From: Trichomonas tenax
Lineage: Eukaryota > Parabasalia > Trichomonadida > Trichomonadidae
NCBI GenBank assembly: GCA_023091735.1
Contig: JALKBU010000007.1
Location: forward strand, 62,001 to 126,000
Reading direction: 5' to 3'
DNA: 64,000 nt
Under the pieces are notes generated by a model. That model was not told where the DNA came from, did not search any database, and saw nothing but the letters and a program-made list of their open reading frames with translations. Positions within the stretch are counted from its first letter, which is position 1. The number at the start of each line of letters is the position of its first letter. Positions 19,703 to 29,764 of this stretch are shown piece after piece. The position numbers and the translations under genes are program-made.

Positions 19703-21205
19703 ATGGAAACAAATCCTCGCAAAACTTCTGCAGACTCATTATCACTTGGCAGATCACAGGGTTTTTCCACACCGAATTCAATTGTTTCTGATGATTCCAG
19801 CCTTCTATCTTCAAATGGCGGCATTTATGCTGCGATTTTCGAATTTTCGCAAGCATCATTCCCTAATACTATATGGGAATATGGAACATACGAAGTCAGC
19901 AGTCATAATAGCTTTAAATTATATGTCGTTAACACTCCTGTTAATTCTTGTTCATCAGATTTTAACACAGAACCTTCAATTATCATTTCGTCATTTGAAG
20001 GTTCCGCTTACTTAGCTGCTTATGTTCAACTATTCGATGCAGAAGCGCGTGGTTTTGCTAGAACAATTATATTTACAATAGCAACTTCAAATTTCGAGGT
20101 TATTACTAAGATACATTCGATGTATTACGAAAAATTGATTGAAATCATTAAATTAATACAAAAGCCTTCGATTGATAATTTTCCAAAAGAGTTAAAATCA
20201 TTCGCTAAAGCTCTCAGTTATGTTCAGGAGCAAGAGAATTTCAAAAATGTAGCGATTAATTCTAAAATGGAGGAATTACAGTCTATATTAAGGATATTTG
20301 AGATCGAAAGTTACGAAGATGTTGAACTTGAAGAGAAATCAGTTGAATACTTCACAATTATAAACAACAAACTACGCACTATACAAACACTAATACATTT
20401 AGACGAGATTTCAGATAAATTAATCAAATTCGTTGATTCTTTACCAACAAGTTCGTATTTAACCAATGTGGTCGTTGAATCGAACTTCATTGAGTCCCAT
20501 TTAACAATTGATTTTGGCGGATCAAGTAATTTCAGAGGTTTAGGTGGTTTTCCGGCTTTCGCACAGCGCACATTGACCATAGATGAGTCAGCATCTCCTT
20601 ATTCGTTAGTTAACTTTTCGAAGAACAATGTTTTCTTCTTCATTGGTTTTACTTTGTTATCTGGTCAAACACTCATTATTAGAACGAATGATCTTAAGTC
20701 TGGTGAAGCATTTGCTCAAAGATTATTGTTTTTAGTTCCATTTTTCAGACCCGAGCATTTTTGTGTTTGTGATTCGATCTCTCCCGAAAAAAGCCTCAAA
20801 TATTCCATAGTTGTAACAAAAGCACTCACTTGTGATGCAAAGCACATTGCAAGTGTGTTGGATCTCCAATTAGATTACTATGCAGGTGATGGATGTCCTC
20901 CATCATCAATAGTATGGAAAGTCTTAGGAAAGTCGACAGCAATCAGCGAAAGAGCTTTCATCCTCCACATGCTCATGAAATTGAAAGAATGTGCCGCTAA
21001 TTTCGTGATGAAATTATCTGAAATGGCTGATGTCAAGTCGATCACACCGGATACGTTATTAAATGATCTCAAAACTTACGGATTTTCAAAGGATGACTCT
21101 CCAATATTGAAGTATTGGATTGCAGCGTATTTCAATAAAGACAAATTGAAACCAATCCTTCGCGAAAACAAATCCAAGTCAGGATTGACTATGGCACCTT
21201 TCTAA
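19703..21205 (+). CDS. SMCR8/folliculin-like longin-DENN protein
   Basis: The N-terminal ~140 residues resemble the longin domain of SMCR8/FLCN proteins: an AAIFEFSQ strand (as in human LIAEFSEQ), and the diagnostic LFDAEARGFARTIIFTIA phrase near residues 110-125, matching the family's EARGF motif. A coiled linker follows, then a predicted DENN-like C-terminal half (LVNFSKNNVFFFIGFTLLSG onward). Animal SMCR8 acts with C9orf72 and WDR41 as a Rab/Arf GTPase regulator in autophagy and lysosome signalling; FLCN is a Rag GTPase-activating protein. Function here is inferred. The 500-residue length is shorter than human SMCR8 (which has long disordered inserts). An in-frame GTG lies upstream at 19691, but the ATG at 19703 is used. 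Divergent with the 73-residue gene. Confidence 0.7.
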   Translation: METNPRKTSADSLSLGRSQGFSTPNSIVSDDSSLLSSNGGIYAAIFEFSQASFPNTIWEYGTYEVSSHNSFKLYVVNTPVNSCSSDFNTEPSIIISSFEGSAYLAAYVQLFDAEARGFARTIIFTIATSNFEVITKIHSMYYEKLIEIIKLIQKPSIDNFPKELKSFAKALSYVQEQENFKNVAINSKMEELQSILRIFEIESYEDVELEEKSVEYFTIINNKLRTIQTLIHLDEISDKLIKFVDSLPTSSYLTNVVVESNFIESHLTIDFGGSSNFRGLGGFPAFAQRTLTIDESASPYSLVNFSKNNVFFFIGFTLLSGQTLIIRTNDLKSGEAFAQRLLFLVPFFRPEHFCVCDSISPEKSLKYSIVVTKALTCDAKHIASVLDLQLDYYAGDGCPPSSIVWKVLGKSTAISERAFILHMLMKLKECAANFVMKLSEMADVKSITPDTLLNDLKTYGFSKDDSPILKYWIAAYFNKDKLKPILRENKSKSGLTMAPF

Positions 21206-21328
21206 TTGTTTATTTTCTATCTCAATTGTATGTTTCTATCTAAAAATGAATATTTATTCGAAAAATAACCACTTTTATACTCTGTATCGTTATGGATATA
21301 TTCATTTCATATGAACGAGTTTAAAAGT

Positions 21329-21335
21329 TCATTTT
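21329..21335 (+). promoter_or_regulatory. Inr-like box of the ARM/HEAT gene
   Basis: TCATTTT five bases before the ATG at 21341, matching TCAYT(W). Confidence 0.5.
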
Positions 21336-21340
21336 TTTAA

Positions 21341-22609
21341 ATGAAGAATCAAAAAGATAAAAATCTTGTTAAAGAAAGTGTAGACTTTGAAGCAGATGTC
21401 GCAAATTTCGCCTACAATAGGCAGTTCAACAGGAAAAAAATGGCCGAATTCTTAGGATTAGAGGAGAAAGGAATCGATATTGAAGAAATTTCCGATGTTA
21501 CGACGATATTTCCTGCAATTTTCGAGAACATACAACAACTGGATGACGATGTAATGGGATTAGCAACAAATTGCCTTGATTTTTTATTAACATTATTTTC
21601 TCTTCACATTGTCGACCTCGATTACTTCAACAACAATCAGATTATACATTATTTAGTCAGCCACATCTCTTACGTTGATCCATTAATCGGGGCGATGTTT
21701 GTTCGATTATTAAATCTGATTTATGATAATAACATCAACTTCATTCCATATGCACTAGAATCAGGCATCTTCGAGCAAATCAATATACTATTGAGTAATC
21801 TCGGTGATGGCGAGTATTTCGAGATTCACGCAGGATTTGTCATCGGAGGTATTGTTCGTCTCGTAGAGATCGCTCTGAATGAGATACCGGAGAACACAGA
21901 CACGAGTCAAATATGGACCTTCGGTGCTGCTCTTGTAACACATCCTGATCAATCAACACAATCTATTGAAGCTGGATTTTATATATTAAAGTTACTCTGT
22001 GAAAATGGATTTAAACAAGATCTCACAGAAGAATTCCTCAATATCATTTCAAACTTTTCCAATGATGGAACAGGAGTATTAGATGGTGTCTTTAGCTTTG
22101 TTGTCAGCTATGGACAAGAACTCGTTCAAGCACTTTCTAAGGCCGGAAAATATTTCGAGGAAATTTTTGATAGTTTGGAACATAATGCTGAACTCGCTCC
22201 ATTAATTTTGTATTTTCTGACTGACGTAGAGTATTCATTGACTATCAATGATCATGAGTTCGAGGTAATTTTCAATTATTTATCGCCTGATTTTCCATTC
22301 AGAGTTAGATCTGCCGCATTATATTACTTCAGGAGAGCAATTGTGAATTTCCCTAAGGAACATTTAAGCGCATTCGCGAAGGACTCATTTATCTCAGATA
22401 TATTGGACTTATTATCAGATGGAAATAAACAAAATATAGCTGATGGATTTGTAGTTCTTTCATCCCTTCTCCGTTCTTGGAAATCATCTGGAATCAATAT
22501 TGAGGAAATAAGTAATATCCATGAAATTAATGATGCTCTTGAAAGTATTGATTACTCAAACATTCCTGAAGCTGAGGCAGCAGCTAATGATATTTACAAT
22601 ATGATATAG
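21341..22609 (+). CDS. Armadillo/HEAT-type helical repeat protein
   Basis: A 422-residue, acidic, all-helical protein with repeated leucine-rich helix pairs such as GLATNCLDFLLTLFSLHIVD, LIGAMFVRLLNLIYD, GFYILKLLCENGF and FRVRSAALYYFRRAIVNFP, consistent with an ARM/HEAT solenoid. I see no signature that fixes a named family, so function is not assigned; such solenoids usually act as protein-binding scaffolds. The start follows an Inr-like TCATTTT. The upstream gene (SMCR8-like) is in the same direction 135 bp away, but an independent promoter is likely. Confidence 0.8.
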   Translation: MKNQKDKNLVKESVDFEADVANFAYNRQFNRKKMAEFLGLEEKGIDIEEISDVTTIFPAIFENIQQLDDDVMGLATNCLDFLLTLFSLHIVDLDYFNNNQIIHYLVSHISYVDPLIGAMFVRLLNLIYDNNINFIPYALESGIFEQINILLSNLGDGEYFEIHAGFVIGGIVRLVEIALNEIPENTDTSQIWTFGAALVTHPDQSTQSIEAGFYILKLLCENGFKQDLTEEFLNIISNFSNDGTGVLDGVFSFVVSYGQELVQALSKAGKYFEEIFDSLEHNAELAPLILYFLTDVEYSLTINDHEFEVIFNYLSPDFPFRVRSAALYYFRRAIVNFPKEHLSAFAKDSFISDILDLLSDGNKQNIADGFVVLSSLLRSWKSSGINIEEISNIHEINDALESIDYSNIPEAEAAANDIYNMI

Positions 22610-23781
22610 CACAATTGATTAGTCACTACTCCATATCTGTTAGTCGTTGCGCATTTGTGTATGAATAAATATAAGATTTATAGAGCTTTTAATAATTATA
22701 TCGATTCAAGTTTTTAATTTCATGAAATATGGATTCACATTTAGAATTAAACACACCAACATATGCCGGATAATGTGCATTGATAATTTGAAGTTTCCTT
22801 GATTCGTTTCACATCAAATACCTGACAATAAGAAGGTATATATAGAATAAATAAGAGGCGTTTAAACACTATATTATCTGGGCTGTATGATTCGATTCGA
22901 ATTTTATAATTCATAAATAGGTTTGGTAGCTTCGTAAATCAACACCCCAATCGAGATCTGATATCATGCAATCACAAAAATTCTATATATGAGGTCTGTT
23001 CATTGAAGACAAATTGATTTTTCCCGTGAAACCGCTCTCGGACTCAAAACAGCATTTCAATTCCAAATTTGAAAAATATGACGTAATTTTTTATTTTGAT
23101 CTGATGCAGATATTATGAAGGAAAACAACGATATAATATATATAAATAAGATATATACTTATTGAATATTAACATTATATAGATTGTAGTTGATTGTGAA
23201 CGCAATATGACATTATGACAAATGATGAAAGTGTTTTCACTTTTTTTGAAATTTCACAACAAATTCAGTTTCGCTTTTATAGAGTTATTCAAGTTACACA
23301 GCCTTGATTTTTTCTTTTTCTCTATAGCTTCAGATTCATAATCTTTTTGCCTATCTATGCATAAGCTTAAATTGATCTGTACTTTGCTATTGATCACAAT
23401 ACTCAAGCAAGAAAAAAATTTGATAACCAAATTGTGCAAAAAAAAAACGACAGATGTCAAAATTGTGATATTTGAGTGACTTATAATTGAAATAGAAACT
23501 TCAAACCATAGCTATAATGCTGAAATTTGATAGGGTTTATAATGATGTTATTATAACCTTTCAACTCATTCTCTATCTCTCTGCGCTAAACACCTTGCAC
23601 ACCCTATATATTAGGGAAATTATAGTTTTGGATAATCTCAGAGTGGGAGTTTTTCAGCGTTAGACAAAATTTTTGATTACCCTGAAAAATCACACTTTGT
23701 ATACTACTTGAATATTTATTGTCATGGGTATTTATAAAGTGTGGAATAGATATGATAGTGGAATCTCATGAAAACATATTT

Positions 23782-23870
23782 TTGCCATGTAAAATTAATT
23801 TGTCATGTATATTTGAGGATCTGACATGTAAATATAATTGACATGTAAACTTAATTTTGACGTGTAAGTG
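23782..23870 (+). repeat. Five-copy CATGTAAA motif cluster
   Basis: Copies with TGTAAA-type cores at 23788, 23806, 23827, 23844 and 23863 (spacings 18, 21, 17 and 19 bp): TTGCCATGTAAAA, TTGTCATGTATA, CTGACATGTAAA, TTGACATGTAAA and TTGACGTGTAA. No gene starts within 1.8 kb in that direction. Confidence 0.75.
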
Positions 23871-24538
23871 ACATCTGAAGCGTCAAATTTAGAACCTAAC
23901 AACAATTTCGAATTTGATGCTATAAAAATAATCGGATGAATGCATAGTTAACATAAATATGTATTTCATTTCAACAAAATCAAAGGAAAATATCAAAGTC
24001 TAATAAAAATCCAAGATTCTCAATATTTAAGCCAAACAAAATTATTGGAACATAACGCCACAACACACATCTTTTGGAAGTCTAACTGTGGAGCTCTGGT
24101 GCTCGAGGCCTCCATTGGGGAAAAACTGTCACCTTTGATTCTCGAAATCGAACACCATGATTCGTATTTCGACGAATCCTCTGAAACATAGCATCCCTAT
24201 GGGCTATAGAGTATCCCCATAAAATATGAATCTTTGATTTTAAGGTTCCCGGCACCCCCTTCTCATGTTTTATCTCAAGTTACACGTCAAATGTCAAAAG
24301 ATTATTGGACAAGTTTGCCGGCGGTTATAGCGGTTTGGCAGAACCAAATGAAGTAAAGTTTTGCCTATACCCGCTCCTTTTCCACCTATTGGCCATTGAT
24401 CAAGACACCCCTACCCAATCCCCTAGTGCGCGTCCCTTTCCTCACTCTCCCGGGGCTGTCTTCGTCAATGGAAGCATACTTCGGTTTATTTTTCTTAAAA
24501 AGTGACGGATTTCGGCGCATTCATCATAAACCTCTCAA

Positions 24539-24582
24539 AATTGAATTGTGCATGCACTGCGCCGATCATGCGCAATTCAATT
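24539..24582. repeat. 16 bp inverted repeat (hairpin)
   Basis: AATTGAATTGTGCATG (24539-24554) and CATGCGCAATTCAATT (24567-24582) pair with one mismatch around a GC-rich 12-base loop. Weaker complementarity (CCTCT with AGAGG) continues outside. Confidence 0.7.
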
Positions 24583-25764
24583 CGCTCTATGATAGAGGTA
24601 TTGCAAATAGCTCATATAAAGGAATGGCAACAAAAAAGGGCATATTTAACGAGAATCTTTTGAGGTAATTTTGATTTTCTTATATTGTATATATGATTAA
24701 AGAATTATAATATACACATCTAGTCGATATGAATGGCAGTTAATTTTTAGTTTGAAATACATGATTAAAATTATCGTAGGAAAAATTTGAAATTGTGAAG
24801 AATAAATGGACAGAATCAACTACAATTGAATAGTATAGTATGAAGGAGTAACTACCAAATGATGAAAACTACAAGTATCTTGTGATGACTTTGCGTGCTC
24901 TGTTTACCAGCTGATATTAGAGTACATTACTCACATAGATGCTGCCAGTAATGTTTTGCTTTTATTTTAAACAGCATCAAAATTTTAAAAAATGTATATA
25001 CTTTTGAAAACATTCATTTTTTCATTAAAAACAGTAAAATCAATTAACACTATGGCTTTTTAGTATACCTGTCAAACCTGCTTATGTTTAAAACATGGTA
25101 TATAGCTATAATATGAGGGCTGCTCCTCAGGGTCCATGTCAGTTATTCCGACTTTAAACATTTAGAAAATTAAATTCATGAATATCAAAGACTCATTTAT
25201 CAAACATATCAAAAATCTGACACTTTTTAAGGCCAATGCGCATAACCATACTCAAAACTGTGGCCTTATTACAGTTTTATATATAGTCCCATTCAAAAAC
25301 AAGTTAAAAATATTTTTTCAAATCATAAAAATTGTTTTCTTTGAATTGTAATAACCAGTTTTGACTTTAAATATCAAAATAACACTTAAAATATACCGAG
25401 CCACCAGTAAATCAAAGGTTTTCACTCCTGTTAATTGAAAATTTTGTTATCTTATACTTTGATATACTAAAGACATGCATTACAATTTCATCACTTTAGT
25501 TATGATGATTCAAAAAAATTCTGAAGAACTTACAATTCGAGCAGATCACTTTTGAAACAAAATATTTAAATAAAAATCTAAGATTTAATATTAGTAACAA
25601 ACATAGATTATAGATCTTGGTGCTTTCAAATTAATTTTCAGAGGAATAACAATTTTTTGAAAAGAATGAGTTTGAATTGAAAAATTTTACTCCGCCAAGC
25701 TGATTCGCCTTTGGAACGTGAGTAATGCTATTTCAACATTTTGAACGTTTTTATTAAAAAGCAA

Positions 25765-27072
25765 ATGATTGGAGGAGACTTGTTGTTTGAAGATTACAAG
25801 TACAACATTAACGACCTCAACTACAACTCTCTGTTGTACCAAGACAAGAAGGTCAACACCATCTCTCTATTCTCAACAGTGATGGTTCTGTTGTTTTGCG
25901 GTATTTCCAATGACCCATTATTCTTGAGCTATTCATTCCAGACAGGGGTCATTCAGGCACTCGTTTTATGCGCCGCTGCACTATTTCTGACACAATTATC
26001 TTTTCACATTTTCATCAAAACATGGTCTTTCAACAGCGATAATACATATATTTCTATTTGGAAAGATACGTTCGGCAAGAAGGCAGTGATGATACCGAGA
26101 TTGCTTCTTCTTGTTGCTTTCATTTCCTTATCTGCTGTTTCAACAAAAGATTTCCTCACAGAATACGACGATGTTATTACATATGTCGATAAGAATTCTG
26201 AGACAGTGTTCAACAGCAAATATTTCTCAAAATTTGTTTTGACGTTCATTTTTGTTTTTCCTGCTTTGTTCCATAACAAATTCTCGAGCATGAGATACGC
26301 TTCAATCGTTGGCAACTTCTTATTGCTTCTCTGCATTCTTTGTCAAGTTTGGATTTTTGTTGATTCCTACAAAGCCAACGGCTTCGATCCACAGAAGGAA
26401 ATCATATATTGGAGCAAAGACATAGCACAAACTATATCGTGTTTCGACTTGTTCAACATTGTTTTCTTCGTTGCGCCTTTCGTTGCCTTAGTTTCGAAGG
26501 ATGTCCGTAATGTAACGAGAAACAAGATCCTAAACATCACGTGGATCACTTCTTTGTCCTCAATGGTATTAAACCTTGCGGGCGGATATTTAGGTTATCT
26601 CACATATTTCTCTAATCAGGAGGATGACTTGGTTTATTATAGCAACGAGGACCAGAGCCACCCAGCCATCATAATAGGAAAGGTTTGCTGCTTAATCAAG
26701 ACAATTCTCTCAAACAACATGTACGTTTACATTACAGCCATTGCGCTTTCGGACATTGTTTTCACATACAGTGATAACCAGAAAGTTGCAAGAGTGATGT
26801 CCGGACTCGTTATTTGGCTTTTAGCAATTTTCATCACTTACTCTGGCTGGAAGTTGACTAAGCTATTCAACTTAATAGGAAGCTTCTGTTTCATCATTTT
26901 GGCTTTCGTGCTTCCTTCCGTCTTTTATCTTGCGATGTACAAATTTAAAAAGCCATTTTGGTCCATCATCTCCATCCTCGAAGCGTTGATCTGCGTCTTC
27001 ATTTCTGGCACGACTTTGTACTTCAACATCAATGGATTCATCGAAGATTATGCAGGTGAATCATACTTCTAA
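25765..27072 (+). CDS. AAAP-family amino acid transporter
   Basis: Multi-pass membrane permease of 435 residues with about ten to eleven hydrophobic segments, consistent with the amino acid/auxin permease superfamily that moves amino acids across plasma or vesicular membranes, usually with protons. The first segment begins TISLFSTVMVLLFCGISNDP; later hydrophobic stretches include IPRLLLLVAFISLSAVS, FVLTFIFVFPALFHNKFSSM (with the family's Pro in the middle helix), FFVAPFVALVSKDVRN and IILAFVLPSVFYL. The N-terminus is short and cytosolic. The frame opens upstream from a TTG at 25741, but the first ATG at 25765 is taken as the start. Substrate cannot be read from sequence. Confidence 0.85.
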   Translation: MIGGDLLFEDYKYNINDLNYNSLLYQDKKVNTISLFSTVMVLLFCGISNDPLFLSYSFQTGVIQALVLCAAALFLTQLSFHIFIKTWSFNSDNTYISIWKDTFGKKAVMIPRLLLLVAFISLSAVSTKDFLTEYDDVITYVDKNSETVFNSKYFSKFVLTFIFVFPALFHNKFSSMRYASIVGNFLLLLCILCQVWIFVDSYKANGFDPQKEIIYWSKDIAQTISCFDLFNIVFFVAPFVALVSKDVRNVTRNKILNITWITSLSSMVLNLAGGYLGYLTYFSNQEDDLVYYSNEDQSHPAIIIGKVCCLIKTILSNNMYVYITAIALSDIVFTYSDNQKVARVMSGLVIWLLAIFITYSGWKLTKLFNLIGSFCFIILAFVLPSVFYLAMYKFKKPFWSIISILEALICVFISGTTLYFNINGFIEDYAGESYF

Positions 27073-27475
27073 TTTATATTTGTTTTATTTTATACTAAAC
27101 ATGTATCTTCATTCAAATTATGAAATTAACAGCCGATCTGCATGATTACTCATAACGCAGAAGCTTCATATACTGATCAAGCTGTTAATATGCTTCCAAA
27201 CTTTGGCTAAATATTGACATAGAAAATTCTCGGTAGCAACGAAAGTCGAGATAATTTTCTATGTGTTGTCGTAATTGCAGTAAAGTGTATTAATAATTCT
27301 CCCTCTTCTTGTCGGAAGCTGAGAGCTATTTATGGCTCAAAGTTGATGACAAGTACCTAGTAACTTTTTGTAAACTTTTCAAAATTTATCACTTTTGTCA
27401 AAATATATCACTTTTTGGCAATTTTTTTAACATCAGTGAATTTCTAAAAACGCCTTTTCTGCAGAGGTCTGTGTA
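27073..27475. other. Intergenic, permease 3' flank
   Basis: No gene. It contains a weak inverted pair (TAGAAAATTCTCGG near 27220 and GATAATTTTCTATG near 27249) that could form a hairpin, and several ATCACTTTT-type phrases near 27390-27410. Confidence 0.4.
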
Positions 27476-27812
27476 GGGTATAATAAAGAGTCACGAAAAA
27501 GTGGGGTGTTTACATGGCAGTTTTAAATACGTTTTGACATGTAAAATCTGCCATTATAACAAAGGGTGTTCTATTAAGCTTGATGGACTCCATAGCAAGC
27601 TTGATACGCACTCTAACTTGATAGAGTCTCTAACAAGCTTGAAATGAACTCTAGCAAGCTTAATAGACTCTCTAATAAGATTTGCCGATGCTATAATAAG
27701 CTTAATTGAACTTTATAAATACAAATTCAAATTAGCTAACTCATTTTACATGTCAAATTGAAATACATTTGCCATGTAAACACATCACTTTTCGTGACTC
27801 TATATTATACCC
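27476..27812. mobile_element. ~337 bp MITE-like element with long terminal inverted repeats
   Basis: Both ends begin GGGTATAATA and continue as inverted copies for roughly 65 bp: AGAGTCACGAAAA, GTGTTTACATGGCA and TTGACATGTAAAAT occur in the same order in the left end and, reverse-complemented, in the right end. The centre (about 27555-27720) consists of degenerate ~20 bp units around AAGCTTGATAGACTCT. No protein is encoded. No obvious target-site duplication is seen. The size and long ends fit a non-autonomous DNA element. Each end contains the recurrent TTTACATG motif, and the right end reads ATCACTTTTCGTGACTC, which includes an Inr-like TCACTTTT. Confidence 0.8.
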
Positions 27813-27949
27813 AATATTTTCTGTAGGGGTTTGACTACATATTTATTAAGAAAAAGTGAAAGTGAATAACTACATATTTGACATTGGCGATTTTGAAAAT
27901 TTTTGTGATGTTTACATAACAATTTTGTCATGATTGCACATTGATTCAG

Positions 27950-28332
27950 ATGAGAATCTACAAAGACTTTTTTCAAGAACATCGTGAATACCTTGAGTTC
28001 TATGACAGGATCTACGACCTATGGCCCGGACAAGCAGAGGATTATCCAGAGATCTGATCAATTTCTGCGAAAATTCAAAATGGGATACATCCGCTGTTCT
28101 TGTTATAATTTCTTATGCATCGGAGTGTAATCTCAGATATCTATCTGATTTTTGGACACTATTTAAAAATATTTATAATCATTTCCAACAAAAACCAAGT
28201 TTTAGTTTTCTAAGGCCTCATATTGCGGTACTTTATTCAAAGGAATATCATGTTACGATCGATGAATCAAAGCTTCCGGATTATTTAAAGAATTATCAAA
28301 GCATGTATTTTGATAGTATTATTCACTTGTGA
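27950..28332 (+). pseudogene. 5' fragment of an ankyrin-family gene
   Basis: From the ATG at 27950 the frame reads an N-terminal region of the trichomonad ankyrin type (REYLEFYDRIYDLWPGQAED) to a TGA at about 28052. The +1-shifted frame then continues in family style (RDLINFCENSKWDTSAVLVI, FWTLFKNIYNHF, LYSKEYHVTIDES) to a stop at 28332. The ankyrin repeats that should follow are absent. It is therefore a truncated, frameshifted copy that meets the copine pseudogene tail-to-tail. Confidence 0.7.
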
Positions 28333-28410
28333 CCACAGGTCTAAGCGTATCTATGGTTATTAAAAAAGACCGTTTTACTCATTTTTCTTAGGATAATAAT
28401 CAATAGAAGC

Positions 28411-29745
28411 TTAATAATCGCAAATTTGTTTGGGAATTTCAGCAAAAATTTGCTTTTGCAAAATGGATGGAGGATTTGCATACCCATTGAATGGAATAAA
28501 CTGAACAATATCTCTTTTGGCAGTCTTTGATTGGCTGTTAACAAACTTAGATTGATCGCCATCAACTACTTCCATCTGTTCGAAATTGCCATTTCCAATT
28601 CCGACGATTAAAATTGAAAGTGCAAATTCAGAAGCAAAAACAATGCTGTTTTTTGTTCCTTGTAAATCGGTAATATTGCCTTGTGTAAAAATCACAAGAA
28701 AGTAAGTCTTCTTCTTCCATGAGCTGTGAGCATGCAAAATTGCTTTGTTAATGATTTTGCTAAATTGGCATCTTTTCGATTGCTCTAACTTTCTCACAGA
28801 TTTTTGGTATATTTCAAGAATTCCTGAAAGTCCTGATACTTCTGAGTTAGAAGAGCCATTCAATGCAAAACAATCAGCTGTATCACCAATGATATCAGCG
28901 CCGAAACCATAAACAGGGAATTTTGCATCGGAATCAAAAGGAGCCAAAATTTCACCAACTCTCTTTATTGCAGTTTCATATTGATTTGGAATAAAGTCTG
29001 AACTGATGAAAAGCGACATATCATCATTTGGTGACAAGTTGTACTTGCTGAAGTCTATAGCAGTGATCATATTGACTTTCATTCCATCAGCAATGTAATC
29101 ATCAAATGTTGGAATTTTCTCAATATTTGGGCACTTAATTAAAAGTTCACATACTTTCTTGTTTTCAGCAGAAACTATTTCTTTTTTTCACATTTACACT
29201 GTCGAGTAACTCATTCATCGTCATCATGAGACTTCCCATTTCTTCATGCTTTAGAACAGAGCTATTTCGATATTTTCATTGTTTTTATTGTTGCAAATCT
29301 TGCCAAGAGGGACTCTGAACTTGTTGAAATTGCATGCAAGTGAACCAGAAACCTGTTCTCTTCGATATACTGGAATCTTAGACTCTTCAGGAGTGATCCT
29401 GTAAATCATCAAATATGGTTTGTTTCTCCGGAATTTTTGAAGTCTTTTGAGATTTTTAACAGCAACTATGAGCTCGAGATCATCAACAGAATGCACAAAT
29501 AGCTCTACGACAATTGTCATATCAGATCCTTGTGCAATAGGAAATGTCAATGGTGATCCCATATTTGAAATTAATGTTTGCAAATCAGTTTGAACAGAGC
29601 CAATAAAATGATGAGAAATAGCTGTATGTTTCTTTGGGTCTGAATCATAAACCATAAAAATGATTGGTTGAATGGCTCATAAACCTGTACAAAAGCTTTC
29701 ATGATGACCGTAAACATTTTACATTAATTACTTTGCTTTAATGTC
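28411..29745 (-). pseudogene. Copine pseudogene 1 (C2 plus vWA domain)
   Basis: Copines are cytosolic calcium-dependent phospholipid-binding proteins with two C2 domains and a vWA/copine domain. Here the minus strand encodes part of the first C2 (IFMVYDSDPKKHTAISHHF), the C2 linker (LELIVAVKNLKRLQKFRRNK), part of the second C2 (SGSLACNFNKFRVPLGKICN) and a complete copine vWA domain (MITAIDFSKYNLSP, PVYGFGADI, YFLVIFTQGNITD, FIPFNGY). Two frameshifts interrupt it: near 29251-29268, and near 29180-29190 in a run of seven T. The second lies in a homopolymer and could be a sequencing error; the first is not. The N-terminus of the first C2 is missing or out of frame. Confidence 0.85.
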
Positions 29746-29764
29746 GGCACAGCTTAAATATATG

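Larger units (their letters stand above)
22610..25764. other. 3.2 kb gene-poor interval
   Basis: No convincing gene. The frames at 24305-24505 and 24396-24668 overlap each other in a locally GC-richer patch (about 24060-24620) and show no domain. The interval holds a five-copy cluster of the recurrent motif (23782-23870) and a 16 bp hairpin (24539-24582). The 3' end is the upstream region of the permease gene; a TTTCAACATTTTG near 25732-25744 is the nearest weak initiator-like sequence. Confidence 0.5.

Noticed and set aside
24305..24668. Overlapping plus-strand frames in a GC-richer patch
   Set aside because: Two frames overlap in different registers and one crosses a hairpin. There is no start signal and no domain.
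15586..25764. TTG/GTG start codons for the SPT, SMCR8-like and permease frames
   Set aside because: A conventional ATG lies a few codons downstream in each case, and non-ATG starts are not expected in this nuclear genome.
27555..27720. CRISPR-like array in the AAGCTTGAT repeats
   Set aside because: Units are contiguous and degenerate with no unique spacers. They form the centre of a eukaryotic MITE-like element.
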